NCBI GenBank assembly: GCA_031732855.1
Contig: JAVMKJ010000142.1
Location: 1-64,000 of the forward strand
Reading direction: 5' to 3'
From: JAVMKJ01 sp031732855
GTDB taxonomy: Bacteria > Pseudomonadota > Gammaproteobacteria > Competibacterales > Competibacteraceae
DNA length: 64,000 nucleotides
Shown piece after piece: positions 1 to 8,496 of this stretch (positions are counted from its first letter, which is position 1; each line of letters starts with the position of its first letter). A program made the translations under genes and the position numbers. Under the pieces are notes generated by a model that ran no database searches, had not been told where the DNA came from, and worked only from the letters and a program-made list of their open reading frames with translations.

Positions 1-213
1 GCCTCCAGATCCCGTCACCAAGCCAAACCCGTTCAAACCGGTCAGCGCTCTAGGCTTCCCACAACGTGACCTCTTATGCCACACCACTACATATTGTGGC
101 CTCCACGGGAAATCTCATCGAGCCCCAACGCCTCATGATCGACTTGAGAGGATATGAATTATTTACATATTTATCATATACTTACCGATACCGGCAACAA
201 CCAGGGAGCCCTC

Positions 214-498
214 CGCGTTGCCGCGATGCTGGCGAAAGCTCGCCGCCAGCCAGTCCTCCAACCCGCTCAACGCTCGTCGCCGCATCGGGTGGCGCCCCGG
301 ACGCCAGCTCCCTTGCCGGAGAACGTGTCGGACGGTGTGCGTGCTGCAATCCAGCTCGCAGGCAATTCGCTTGATTCCCCAACCCAATTGATGAAGCCGC
401 AACATCCCCGCGACCGCTTCTGGTGTTTGCATTCGGTCCCCTCTCGTCGTCGTTTCCACGATAACGATAGGAACCCGTTGAACCCGTTCGTCCACCAT
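214..498 (-). pseudogene. IS21-family transposase IstA, N-terminal remnant
   Basis: The minus-strand reading frame carries an N-terminal helix-turn-helix typical of IS21 IstA transposases: residues about 23-60 include MLRLHQLGWG-IKRIACEL and TVRHVLRQG, followed by LSGLEDWLAASFRQHRGNA. Similarity to IstA stops abruptly at about residue 95 and the frame then runs through unrelated residues to a stop at 163. The DDE catalytic domain and the IstB partner are absent, so this is a dead 5' stub. It lies directly inside an IS21-like terminal repeat region. The family call rests on recognition of the N-terminal motif only. Confidence 0.65.
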
Positions 499-515
499 TT
501 ACCCCATCGGTTACA

Positions 516-566
516 GGGGGCAATTCTTCGTGTCGCCAAGGGGGCAGTTTATGGTGTCGCCTGACA
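516..566. repeat. IS21-like element end with internal 22-bp repeats
   Basis: Two related 22-bp units lie at 516-537 and 540-561, both of the form GGGGGCA-(8 bp)-GTGTCGCC, 24 bp apart. On the minus strand the outer unit is preceded by TGTCA, giving an element end at about 566. Multiple terminal repeats inside the end and a TG-type terminus fit IS21-family insertion sequences. The transposase stub immediately inside supports this. The opposite end was not found. Confidence 0.6.
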
Positions 567-590
567 CGGGAAAGGGACTGGAGTGAGTGA

Positions 591-1466
591 CTACCCTCGC
601 TCCCGCAACCAGATCGCGTGTTTCGCGCGCATGTCCGCCAGCACCTCCAGATCGATCAAATCGTCGTCGCGAATCCGCTCGTCGTAGTTCTCCCAGCCCA
701 TGAAATCCCGCAGCGCCCGCAACATTTCCTCGTCGCACAGGCCGGTGGCGACGCCCTTGTAGAAACCCCGCGCGTGGAGAATTTGCTGCAATTCGTTGGC
801 GATGGCGGTATCGATCCTGACCAGATGGGCGGGATCGCTGCGGAAGTAGGTCAGCCGGTGGATGGCGTACAGCCGCTCCAGCTCGTCGATGGGCGCGGGA
901 TGGTCGTAGACCGAGATATCGACGTAGCGGTCGTCGAAGCCGCCGTAACCGCCGCCGGCCCGCGCCACCTTTAACGCCGCCGACTGCTGGCCGCGCCGGT
1001 CGCCGCCGCCGGCCTGCCCGGCCTGGAGCGCCAGCAGCAGGCGTTCCACCAGCGGGCCGACGGTTTCCTCGAACGCCCTGACCATGCTTTCCACCACGCG
1101 CGGACCGGCCAGGGTATTGCCTTGCGCGGCGCAGTACGCACCCTGCAAATCACCCGACCAGTCGAAACAATGCGTCCCGGTAAAACTGGCGGCGCGGCCT
1201 TGGGCGTCGATGATGCCGACCTGGCGGTAATCGCGCTGGGCGTCGCCGCCGGTCAGAATCTCCACCGCCTGCCGGGGCGAGGCGCCGTTCTCCAGCAACG
1301 CCAGCCCGCGCGGGCCATAGCTGGTGTTGCAATAGGACTGGGTCGCCACCCCCCCCACCCCGGCCCTGGCGAACGGGATGGAAACGCCGACGTTGGGAAA
1401 CTTGGATTGCACGGCCACGCCCAGATCGCCGTTGGCGGGATCGAAGGCGACGATGGAAAACGTCAT
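591..1466 (-). CDS. DUF1028 family Ntn-hydrolase-like protein
   Basis: This 291-residue protein begins MTFSIVAFDP and matches the DUF1028 family, thought to have an N-terminal-nucleophile hydrolase fold; the substrate is unknown. Family hallmarks visible are DLGVAVQSKFPNVG near the N-terminus and GVGGVATQSYCN. The C-terminal about 70 residues (NELQQILHARGFYKG onwards) look like the peptidoglycan-binding-type tail seen in many members. The start at 1466 is chosen because a GGGAGGA ribosome site lies just upstream and conservation begins there; the frame is open further upstream but that part is the shadow of the neighbouring cupin gene. It follows the cupin and moeB genes on the same strand and may be co-transcribed. 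Confidence 0.85.
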   Translation of the reverse strand: MTFSIVAFDPANGDLGVAVQSKFPNVGVSIPFARAGVGGVATQSYCNTSYGPRGLALLENGASPRQAVEILTGGDAQRDYRQVGIIDAQGRAASFTGTHCFDWSGDLQGAYCAAQGNTLAGPRVVESMVRAFEETVGPLVERLLLALQAGQAGGGDRRGQQSAALKVARAGGGYGGFDDRYVDISVYDHPAPIDELERLYAIHRLTYFRSDPAHLVRIDTAIANELQQILHARGFYKGVATGLCDEEMLRALRDFMGWENYDERIRDDDLIDLEVLADMRAKHAIWLRERG

Positions 1467-1486
1467 GGGGGTTCCTCCCTTGGAGT

Positions 1487-1990
1487 TCAGGTGAGTCGTT
1501 CGATCAGCTCGGCGTGTTGCGGATACCGGCGGATCAGGGCAGCCCGGTCGGCCAGTTCGAAATCGGCAAAGTCGAAGCCGGGCGCCACGGCGCAGCCGAT
1601 CAGGGTGAAGCCGGCAGGCTCGTCCACCGTGGCCCCGAACCAGCAACCGGCCCGGATCGGGAGCTGAAAATGCTGCCCCGCGCGGGGATCGGGACCCAAA
1701 CACCGAGTCGCGTATTCGCCCCGGTCATCGAGAATGTGGACCGTCAGCGGCGAACCCGTGTGAAAATACCAGAGTTCGTCGGACTTCAGCCGGTGCAAGC
1801 GGGAGCGCTGGCCGGCCTCGAGCAGATAGTAAATGGCGGTCGCCGCCGGACGCGGAGCCCCGTGGTCCGGCAATGCTCCAGCGGGCAACATCAATCCGGC
1901 GGCGAACGTGCGCCGGAAATAGCCGCCCTCGGGATGGGATTCCAGTCGCAGACACGCGATCCAGTCGTCGGCGGTCAATGCATTATTCAC
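1487..1990 (-). CDS. DUF985 (cupin_5) family protein
   Basis: A 167-residue cupin of the DUF985 type. Visible hallmarks are LESHPEGGYFRRTF near the N-terminus, TAIYYLL, SRLHRLKSDELWYFH in the core strand that carries the cupin histidines, and VAPGFDFADFELADR at the end. The biochemical role is not established for the family. A GTG start at 1990 is chosen because it overlaps the moeB stop in a GTGA arrangement, which implies translational coupling, and because homology begins there; the longer frame upstream is the overlapping moeB sequence. Confidence 0.85.
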   Translation of the reverse strand: MNNALTADDWIACLRLESHPEGGYFRRTFAAGLMLPAGALPDHGAPRPAATAIYYLLEAGQRSRLHRLKSDELWYFHTGSPLTVHILDDRGEYATRCLGPDPRAGQHFQLPIRAGCWFGATVDEPAGFTLIGCAVAPGFDFADFELADRAALIRRYPQHAELIERLT

Positions 1991-2763
1991 GGTGATTTTG
2001 CTTCGCTGTCCCCCGTCCCCCGATACCGGCCGCACACGGGACAGGCCGGGTCGCGCCCCGCCTTCATCGTCTGCCATTCCATGCGCTTCGCGTCCAGCAG
2101 CAGCAGGCGGCCGTCGAGCGGCTCGCCGAGATGGGTGAGCACCTTGATGGCTTCCACCGCTTGAATGCCGCCGATCACCCCGACCACCGGCGCGAGCACC
2201 CCGGTCTGGGCGCAGGTTTCGGGATTCATCCCGGCGTCGCGGTACAGGCAGCGGTAACAGGCGCCTTCCCCGCCCGGCCGCCAGACCAGCACCTGCCCTT
2301 CCAGCCGGATCGCCGCCCCGGACACCAGCGGCGCCCCGGCCCGCACGCAGGCGGCGTTGATCGCGAGCCGGGTCGGCAGATTGTCGCAGGCATCCACCAC
2401 CACGTCGGCCCGCCGCGCCTGCTCCAGCAATTCCGCCTCGTCCAGCGCCCTGGCGATGGTGACGATCTCGACCAGCGGGTTGAGCGCCAGCAGAGTATCG
2501 CGCGCCGACTCTACCTTGAGCCGGCCGATGTCGGCGGTGCGGTGCACGATCTGCCGTTGCAGGTTGGAGAGATCCACCCGGTCGAAATCCACCAGCGTCA
2601 GCCGCCCCACGCCCGCCGCGGCCAGATACATCGCCACCGCCGAGCCCAGCCCGCCCAGACCCACGATCAACGCGCCGGACTGACGCAGCCGCTCTTGCCC
2701 TTCGATGTCGAATTCCGGCAGCAGGATTTGCCGGCTGTAGCGCAACAGTTCGTCGTCGGTCAT
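1987..2763 (-). CDS. moeB: Molybdopterin-synthase adenylyltransferase / ThiF family
   Basis: A 258-residue E1-like enzyme that adenylates the C-terminal glycine of a ubiquitin-like sulfur carrier (MoaD for MoeB, ThiS for ThiF). The nucleotide loop IVGLGGLGS lies near residues 33-41, followed by the acidic DFDRVDLSNLQRQ segment, and two CxxC zinc pairs are present (CYRC near residue 169 and CPVC near residue 243). Length fits MoeB (about 250). No other molybdopterin or thiamine sulfur-carrier gene is next to it, so MoeB versus ThiF cannot be decided from context; MoeB is preferred because the protein is stand-alone with both CxxC pairs. Confidence 0.85.
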   Translation of the reverse strand: MTDDELLRYSRQILLPEFDIEGQERLRQSGALIVGLGGLGSAVAMYLAAAGVGRLTLVDFDRVDLSNLQRQIVHRTADIGRLKVESARDTLLALNPLVEIVTIARALDEAELLEQARRADVVVDACDNLPTRLAINAACVRAGAPLVSGAAIRLEGQVLVWRPGGEGACYRCLYRDAGMNPETCAQTGVLAPVVGVIGGIQAVEAIKVLTHLGEPLDGRLLLLDAKRMEWQTMKAGRDPACPVCGRYRGTGDSEAKSP

Positions 2764-2871
2764 GGGATTTCGGTGTGTGGACCCTGGTGGCTGGAATGGT
2801 ACCTGATTGTAGTCCGGGATCGGGCTATTGCATCACCATGCCCCGCCTGATGAGACGGCCTTGCGGGCGTC

Positions 2872-3005
2872 CTACTCATCGCGGAACAGTTCGATGGCGC
2901 TCGGGGCGGCGATGTTGAGATCGGGGTAGCGCGTTGGAAAATGCCGTATTTCGTCAGGCCGCCGGGATCGCGGCGCTGATTGGCCAGGCCGCCTTCCTCG
3001 GCCAG
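2872..3005 (-). pseudogene. GH108-type lysozyme N-terminal remnant, frameshifted
   Basis: Translating the minus strand gives LAEEGGLANQRRDPGGLTKYG in one frame; after about 2930 a one-base frame change gives YPDLNIA and AIELFRDE before a stop. Together they match the N-terminal region of glycosyl hydrolase family 108 (phage or secretion-associated muramidases, typical EGG...DPGG-TKYGIS-R-YP-LDIA). The frameshift and missing rest of the protein mean it is inactive. It sits in the accessory patch beside ccdAB. The remainder of 2764-3151 shows nothing else I recognise. Confidence 0.5.
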
Positions 3006-3151
3006 TCGGTTTTTATTTTAATATTTGATATTATTGTAAATAAAAACCAGGCAAACCACCATGGCTAACCCCCCATCAGGCTGGTCACGCCTTGAATCCG
3101 ACGCTGTAGGGTGGCCTCTGGCACCGATGGCGGTTTTATGAAATATTCGGG

Positions 3152-3469
3152 TTAGATCCCGGTGATGAGCATATCCAACGCCGCGATAATTTCGTCCCGG
3201 CATTGCGCCAGGTCCGCTACCTTGGCGCCAACCTGCTTCTTCGCGATACCCGCCAGTTGAGGCGTCAGCATCGCGTACTGCTTGCCGTCGATCTCGAATA
3301 TCGGGGTGAGGGTTTTGAGCAGCTTGCCCTTCATGGCCGATGCTGGGCAGAGAGGGGCGACAACCCGGGTATTCAGGTCGGCGATGAGGTCGTTCTGGAC
3401 GTCCAGCAACAACGGGTAGGTGGCTTTGGTTTCGGGGTTAGGATTCCGGTATACGGTGAACTGGGGCAT
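3152..3469 (-). CDS. ccdB: CcdB toxin (gyrase inhibitor)
   Basis: A 105-residue protein with the CcdB fold signature: N-terminal FTVYRNPNP, YPLLLDVQNDLI, the loop TRVVAPLCPA, and the C-terminal helix ending LDMLITGI. CcdB poisons DNA gyrase by trapping the GyrA-DNA cleavage complex; F-plasmid CcdB is 101 residues and also ends in a Gly-Ile pair important for killing, which is present here. The start overlaps the ccdA stop as TGATG, so the pair is translationally coupled. The gene looks intact. Confidence 0.92.
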   Translation of the reverse strand: MPQFTVYRNPNPETKATYPLLLDVQNDLIADLNTRVVAPLCPASAMKGKLLKTLTPIFEIDGKQYAMLTPQLAGIAKKQVGAKVADLAQCRDEIIAALDMLITGI

Positions 3470-3714
3470 CAGAAGGTCCTCAGCTCATCGCTGAACACGC
3501 CGTTCCCCGCGACGTGCTCGTTGTAGGCCTCAATGGCCGCCTGGTTCTCGACAAGCCACTGATCCCTTAGCCTTTTCTTGAGGGCGTCAATCAGGGCCTG
3601 CTCCAAAGTAGCCGACAGGTTGATATTCAGCTCTTTGGCCTTGGTCAGCAGGTCCGCATTAATGCTGAGGTTGGCGGCTTTCTTGGGAGCCAGGGTGTTA
3701 TAGGCAGATAGCAT
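3469..3714 (-). CDS. ccdA: CcdA antitoxin
   Basis: An 81-residue antitoxin. The N-terminal part (AANLSINADLLTKAKELNINLS, split by a turn) is a ribbon-helix-helix DNA-binding domain; the C-terminal part (QAAIEAYNEHVAGNGVFSDELRTF) is the CcdB-binding tail, with the GxFSDExRxF ending typical of CcdA. The start at 3714 has an AGGAGGT ribosome site; in-frame codons further upstream are not conserved. The upstream dyad at 3734-3754 overlaps the probable promoter and is the likely autoregulatory operator. Confidence 0.92.
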   Translation of the reverse strand: MLSAYNTLAPKKAANLSINADLLTKAKELNINLSATLEQALIDALKKRLRDQWLVENQAAIEAYNEHVAGNGVFSDELRTF

Positions 3715-3733
3715 GGGGCATACCTCCTGAAGT

Positions 3734-3754
3734 ATGCGGATAGTATATACGCAT
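3734..3754. promoter_or_regulatory. Putative CcdAB operator overlapping the ccdA -10 box
   Basis: A 21-bp imperfect palindrome, ATGCG-GATAGTATATA-CGCAT, with 2 non-pairing positions plus the centre. On the minus strand it contains TATACT, a good -10 box about 20 bp before the ccdA start codon region, with a weak TTGGGT 17 bp further upstream. An operator on the -10 box is the expected arrangement for CcdA-CcdB autorepression; binding is inferred. Confidence 0.55.
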
Positions 3755-3913
3755 GACCTTGCGCACCCAAAGAAGCGTCCGTGCGAGCCAACCCCCAGTT
3801 TCCACAAAAACTCTCGAAGAACTGAGAAAGGTAGCTGATATCCTGGACCCGTCTGACAGGCCGATCCGATACCCCTCAAATTCTTACTAAATTCTTACCT
3901 CGGGAACCGCACG

Positions 3914-4177
3914 ATGGAAACCACCCGACTTTCGAGTAAACGGCAAGCGATCATCCCCAAGACTGTTCGCGTCGCTCATCGTTGGGAACCTGGCCGAGAG
4001 CTGGTGGTGATCGATGTCGAGGATGGCATTCTGCTGAAATCGAAAACCCCGTTCGCAGAAACGACCCTGGACGAGGTGGCCGGCAGCCTCCGCGTTACCG
4101 GAAAGACGCGGAGCCTCGATGACATGGAAGCCGCGATCCAGCGAGGGGTACGGAGCGCTTGGCGTGATCGCGGTTGA
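3914..4177 (+). CDS. vapB: AbrB/MazE-type (SpoVT fold) antitoxin, VapB-like
   Basis: An 87-residue protein with the swapped-hairpin AbrB/MazE N-terminal domain: METTRLSSKRQAIIPKTVR, then WEPGRELVVIDVEDGILLK, which is the standard pattern for VapB/MazE antitoxins. The C-terminal half (TPFAETTLDEVAGSL onwards) is the toxin-binding region; this tail is common in VapB partners of PIN toxins. Its stop overlaps the start of the PIN-domain gene by 14 bp. It is transcribed away from ccdAB. Confidence 0.85.
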   Translation: METTRLSSKRQAIIPKTVRVAHRWEPGRELVVIDVEDGILLKSKTPFAETTLDEVAGSLRVTGKTRSLDDMEAAIQRGVRSAWRDRG

Positions 4178-4554
4178 CACGAACGTCGTCGTCCGGTTGC
4201 TCGTCCGCGACGACGAAACGCAGTACCAGGCCAGCCGCGCCCTGTTCGAGACGCACGAGATTTTCCATACCCGATACGGTGGTGCTCGAATTGGAGTGGG
4301 TGCTGCGTTACGCCTACGATTCTTCTCCGGTGGAGATCGGCGCGGCGTTCAAGCGCTTGTTTGGCCTGAAGAACGTCCACCTCGACCACCCGCAGCGCGT
4401 GGCCGAGGCGATCGATTGGCACGAAACCGGGCTCGATTTCGCCGATGCGTTCCATTTGGTGCAGAGCCAACAATGCTCGATGTTCAAGACGTTCGACGAG
4501 CGCTCGTTCAAACGGGCGCCGCCACAATCGCAATGCCCGGTGGAAAAGCCTTAG
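4164..4554 (+). pseudogene. vapC: VapC PIN-domain toxin with a +1 frameshift
   Basis: The PIN-domain ribonuclease is split between two frames. The first part, from a GTG at 4164, reads VIAVDTNVVVRLLVRDDE and ALFETHEIF; the second part continues in another frame from about 4267 as IPDTVVLELEWVLRYAYD, then GLDFADAFHLVQS and KTFDERSF to the stop at 4554. Removing one C from the CC at 4265-4266 restores one continuous reading frame with all four acidic PIN residues (VDTN, LELEW, DFADAFH, TFDE). The gene is therefore either a recent single-base pseudogene or a sequencing error. The overlap with vapB is standard. Confidence 0.8.
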
Positions 4555-4600
4555 GGGACATCATGTACCCTGGATTGCCTTGGCCAAAGGAACCCCCCGT

Positions 4601-6520
4601 TTGATTACCCTCCGCCAACTCTCCCTGCAACGCGGCGGCAAGCCGCTGTTCGAAAACGTGTCGCTGACGGTTCATCCCGGCTGGAAGGTCGGGCTGATCG
4701 GGGCCAACGGCAGCGGCAAATCCAGCCTGTTTTCCCTGCTGTTGGACGAACTGCATCCCGATACCGGCGATCTCGACCGGCCGCCGCGCTGGACCATCGC
4801 CCACGTCGCCCAGGAAACCCCCGCGCTGCCGACGCCCGCCCTGGACTTCGTGCTGGACGGCGACGCCGAACTGCGCCAGATCGAGCGCGATCTGCAAGCC
4901 GCCGAAGCCGCCCACGACGGCGCGCGCCAGGCGGAACTGCACGCTCGTTTCGACGCCATCGGCGGCTACGGCGCCCGCGCCCGCGCCGGCAAGCTGATGG
5001 CCGGTCTCGGCTTTGCCGCCGATCGGACGGAGCGGCCGGTCGCCGAATTCTCGGGCGGCTGGCGGGTGCGGCTGAATCTGGCGCGGGCCTTGATGTGCCG
5101 CTCCGATCTGTTGCTGCTGGACGAACCGACCAACCATCTCGACCTCGACGCGGTGCTGTGGCTGGAGCAGTGGCTGCGCGCCTATCCGGGCACCCTGCTG
5201 CTGATCTCCCACGACCGCGACGTGCTGGACAACGTCGCCAGCCATATCGCCCACATCGACCAGCGGCGAATCACGCTGTACCCCGGCAACTACGCCGCCT
5301 TCGAGGACCAGCGCGCCGCCCGACTGGCCCTGCAACAGGCGGCCTACGAAAAGCAGCAGCGGGAAATCGCCCATCTGGAAAGCTTCATTGCCCGCTTCCG
5401 CGCCAAGGCTACCAAGGCCCGTCAGGCGCAGAGTCGGATCAAGGCGTTGGAGCGAATGGAACGGATCGCCGCCGCTCACGTCGATTCCCCGTTCACCTTC
5501 GGTTTCGCCGAACCGGGGCGATTGCCCAATCCGTTGTTGGCGGTCGAAAAAGTTTCCGCCGGTTACAACGGGCGGCCGTTGCTGGGCAACGTGAACCTGG
5601 TCATCAATCCGGGGACCCGGCTGGGCCTGCTGGGACCGAACGGCGCCGGCAAGTCCACCCTGATCAAACTGCTGGCAGGCATGCTGCCGCCGCTGGATGG
5701 CCGGATCGAGACCGGTCAAGGTTTGGTTATCGGCTATTTCGCCCAGCACCAGTTGGAACAGTTGCGGCCCGAATGGAGCGCGCTACGACATCTGCAACAG
5801 TTGGATGCACGGGCCGGCGATCAGCCATTACGGGACTTCATCGGCGGCTTCGGCTTTGCCGGCGAACGGGCGCTGGACCCGGTCGAACCCTTCTCCGGCG
5901 GCGAGAAGGCACGGCTCGCGCTGGCGCTGCTGGTCTGGCAACGACCCAATCTTCTGCTGCTGGACGAGCCGACCAACCACCTCGACCTCGACATGCGCCA
6001 CGCCCTGACCTTGGCCTTGCAGGATTACCAGGGCGCGCTGATCGTGGTCTCCCACGACCGGCATCTGCTGCGCACGGTCACCGATGAATTCCTGCTGGTC
6101 GCGGACGGGCAGGCGCGGCCGTTCGACGGCGATCTGGACGATTACCGCGACTGGCTGAACGAGCGCCAGCGGGCCACCAGTCGGGACGCCGCGCCGCGCG
6201 CCACCGGCAACGGCAACAGCGCTGGCGAACGCCGCGACCAGAAACGGCAGGAGGCCGAACGCCGCCAGCAACTCGCGGTCAGGCGCAAACCGCTGGAGCA
6301 GCGCATTAATAAGCTGGAACAGCGGATGGAGAAGCTGCACGCCGACCGGAAAACGCTGGATGCCGCTCTCGCGAATCCCGCCAGCTACGACGACGCCAAC
6401 AAGAACCAGCTCAAGACGTGGCTGGTGCGCAAGGGCGAAGTGGACCGGGAACTGGCCGCGCTGGAAACGGAGTGGCTGGACGCGCAGGAAACGCTGGAGG
6501 CCCTGACGATCGACGATTGA
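4601..6520 (+). CDS. yheS: ABC-F family ATPase, YheS type
   Basis: A 639-residue duplicated ABC ATPase with no membrane segments, of the ABC-F class that acts on ribosomes. The first Walker A is GANGSGKSS (residues about 35-43), with EFSGGWR signature and LLLLDEPTNHLDLD Walker B; the second Walker A is GPNGAGKST, with PFSGGEKARL and another LLLLDEPTNHLDLD. The linker RAKATKARQAQSRIKALERME and the C-terminal charged coiled coil (about residues 545-639) match YheS rather than EttA or Uup. A TTG start at 4601 is chosen because MITLRQLSLQRGG aligns with the family start; the open frame upstream is the vapC shadow. Confidence 0.9.
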   Translation: MITLRQLSLQRGGKPLFENVSLTVHPGWKVGLIGANGSGKSSLFSLLLDELHPDTGDLDRPPRWTIAHVAQETPALPTPALDFVLDGDAELRQIERDLQAAEAAHDGARQAELHARFDAIGGYGARARAGKLMAGLGFAADRTERPVAEFSGGWRVRLNLARALMCRSDLLLLDEPTNHLDLDAVLWLEQWLRAYPGTLLLISHDRDVLDNVASHIAHIDQRRITLYPGNYAAFEDQRAARLALQQAAYEKQQREIAHLESFIARFRAKATKARQAQSRIKALERMERIAAAHVDSPFTFGFAEPGRLPNPLLAVEKVSAGYNGRPLLGNVNLVINPGTRLGLLGPNGAGKSTLIKLLAGMLPPLDGRIETGQGLVIGYFAQHQLEQLRPEWSALRHLQQLDARAGDQPLRDFIGGFGFAGERALDPVEPFSGGEKARLALALLVWQRPNLLLLDEPTNHLDLDMRHALTLALQDYQGALIVVSHDRHLLRTVTDEFLLVADGQARPFDGDLDDYRDWLNERQRATSRDAAPRATGNGNSAGERRDQKRQEAERRQQLAVRRKPLEQRINKLEQRMEKLHADRKTLDAALANPASYDDANKNQLKTWLVRKGEVDRELAALETEWLDAQETLEALTIDD

Positions 6521-6541
6521 CGGAATTCGAGGAAATCGCTG

Positions 6542-6979
6542 ATGAATTCCAACCTGACCGAACGACTGTTCGCAGAATTTCCCGAACTGTTCCGGGGTCG
6601 CCACCTGCCGATCACCCAGAACCTGATGGGCTTCGGCTTCGAGTGCGAGGACGGCTGGTACGACCTCATCCGCCGACTCGCCACCGACATCGCCGCGCAC
6701 GCCGCCGATGCCGGACTGAAGCCGCTGGCGGTGCAGGTCAAGCAGGAAATCGGCACGCTGCGCTTCAGCGTGGATAAGGCCGACGCCCATATCCATTCGC
6801 TGTGCGCGGCGGCGGAAGGGCAATCCAGCCTGATCTGCGAGCAGTGCGGGATGCGGGGACAATTGCGCTATTACCGTCGCCAACTGCTCGCCCGCTGCGA
6901 CGAACACGCCCCACCCGGCAGTTGGATCGCCACCCAGCAACCGCCCGCCGTCGATTCAACCGATCCCCATGGCGCTTGA
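6542..6979 (+). CDS. Hypothetical protein with a Cys pair
   Basis: A 145-residue protein I cannot assign. It starts MNSNLTERLFAEFPELFRG 21 bp after yheS and is probably co-transcribed. Residues about 36-50 (GFECEDGWYDLIRRL) and VKQEIGTLRF form a conserved-looking N-terminal segment; the C-terminal half has ICEQCGM and RYYRRQLLARCDEHAP, which could be a four-cysteine/histidine metal site. Similar small proteins occur as orphans in proteobacteria and phages. The tail after residue 125 is low complexity. Confidence 0.6.
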   Translation: MNSNLTERLFAEFPELFRGRHLPITQNLMGFGFECEDGWYDLIRRLATDIAAHAADAGLKPLAVQVKQEIGTLRFSVDKADAHIHSLCAAAEGQSSLICEQCGMRGQLRYYRRQLLARCDEHAPPGSWIATQQPPAVDSTDPHGA

Positions 6980-7069
6980 CCAGACTTCCCGGCCGGCCAC
7001 GGCAACGGCGGCGCGGCGGACGCAAATCCGCTATGCTTGAAGGCAATCCACACCCACCGATCGCACCGC

Positions 7070-8422
7070 ATGGACTGGAACCGCCTGCTCTCCCGCGTCC
7101 GTCCGGGCCTGTCCCGCCAGCATCCCGACAGCGAAGCGCGCACCGACTTTCAGCGCGATTTCGACCGGATCGTGTTTTCCTCGGCGTTCCGGCGCCTGCA
7201 GGACAAAACCCAGGTCTTTCCGCTTTCCCAAAGCGACTACGTCCGCACGCGTTTGACTCACAGCCTGGAAGTCTCCAGCGTCGGCCGTTCGCTGGGCACG
7301 ATGGTCGGCGACAGCGTGATCCGCCGCCATAACTTGAAGGGGGTCTATCCGCAGGACTTCGGCGCGGTGGTGGCCGCCGCCTGCCTGGCCCACGACATCG
7401 GCAATCCGCCGTTCGGCCACGCCGGCGAGGACGCCATTCGGCTCTGGTTCACCGCCTCCGCCACCGGTCGGGCGGTTTTGGAACAACTGACCGAAGCGCG
7501 GCGACAGGATTTCGTGCGTTTCGAAGGCAACGCCCAGGGGTTTCGCATCCTCACCCGGCTACAGAGCCCGGATAACCCCGGCGGGATGCAACTGACCTGC
7601 GCGACCCTGGGCACCTTCACCAAATATCCGCGCGCCTCGTGGCTGCCGGCCGAACCGCCCCCCGGCATCGCGTTCAAGAAATTCGGCTTCCATCAGGACG
7701 ACGGGGATCTGTTCGCGGAAGTCGCGGGCCAGCTTGGCCTGGAATCGACGCAAGCCGGCGCCTGGAACCGTCACCCACTGGCCTATCTGGTCGAGGCGGC
7801 CGACGACATTTGTTACCGGATCATCGACGTGGAAGACGCTTTCCGGCTGCAGCAACTGCGGTTCGAGGACGTCCGCGACCTGCTGTTGCCCCTGACCGGC
7901 GAGCCGGACCGCGCCCAGCGCAAGATGGACCGGATCACCCGGCCCAAGGAGCGGATCGAATACCTGCGCGCCAAAACCATCGGCGCCATCATCGAGCAGG
8001 TCCATCAGTGCTTCATGGAAAATGAGGACAGGATTCTCGCGGGCGCGTTCGCCGAGGAATTGCTGGACGCGATCCCCGCCGCCGCCGACATGCACGCGCT
8101 CAAGGCGTGCGGCGAACACCATGTTTATGTGTCGAAACCGGTGGTGGAGGTGGAAGCAGCCGGTTTCGAGGTTCTGGGCGGCCTGCTCGAAGCGTTCGTC
8201 ACCACCGTCAACGACGTCGCCACCCACGGTTCCGACGCTTCGCCGAAGAGCCGGATGTTGATCCACCTGATTCCCGAGCAGTTCGCCCGTCCCGGCCGCC
8301 AGCCCATCGCCGATTTATACCGCCGCGTGCTCGCCATCACCGACTTCGTGTCCGGCATGACCGATTCCTACGCGGTGGCCCTGTTCAAGAAGCTCACCGG
8401 AATTTCATTACCGACCGGTTGA
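7070..8422 (+). CDS. dgt: dGTP triphosphohydrolase-like HD-domain protein
   Basis: A 450-residue HD-superfamily enzyme that converts dNTPs (dGTP best known) to deoxynucleoside and triphosphate. Metal-binding HD motifs are visible: RTRLTHSLEVSSVGR near residue 60, the HD pair in CLAHDIGNPPFGHAGE near residue 115, and the later Asp in YLVEAADDICYRIID near residue 245. Length fits the dGTPase-like group 2 proteins (about 440-500). The ATG at 7070 is chosen because homology starts at DWNRLLS; the in-frame TTG at 7037 is not supported. A strong terminator follows. Confidence 0.9.
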   Translation: MDWNRLLSRVRPGLSRQHPDSEARTDFQRDFDRIVFSSAFRRLQDKTQVFPLSQSDYVRTRLTHSLEVSSVGRSLGTMVGDSVIRRHNLKGVYPQDFGAVVAAACLAHDIGNPPFGHAGEDAIRLWFTASATGRAVLEQLTEARRQDFVRFEGNAQGFRILTRLQSPDNPGGMQLTCATLGTFTKYPRASWLPAEPPPGIAFKKFGFHQDDGDLFAEVAGQLGLESTQAGAWNRHPLAYLVEAADDICYRIIDVEDAFRLQQLRFEDVRDLLLPLTGEPDRAQRKMDRITRPKERIEYLRAKTIGAIIEQVHQCFMENEDRILAGAFAEELLDAIPAAADMHALKACGEHHVYVSKPVVEVEAAGFEVLGGLLEAFVTTVNDVATHGSDASPKSRMLIHLIPEQFARPGRQPIADLYRRVLAITDFVSGMTDSYAVALFKKLTGISLPTG

Positions 8423-8436
8423 CCCCGGAAAACAAC

Positions 8437-8461
8437 AAAGGCGGGTTCGCCACCCGCCTTT
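8437..8461. terminator. Bidirectional intrinsic terminator
   Basis: AAAGGCGGG-TTCGCCA-CCCGCCTTT: 9-bp perfect stem with A and T runs on both sides, between the converging dgt gene and the host-attachment-like gene. Confidence 0.85.
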
Positions 8462-8496
8462 CGCCTATCGCCGGGCGCTCGCGGCGCCCGATCCGG

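Noticed and set aside
591..974. Plus-strand open frames over the DUF1028 gene
   Set aside because: They are the complement of a clearly conserved minus-strand protein and encode low-complexity Arg/Gln-rich sequence.
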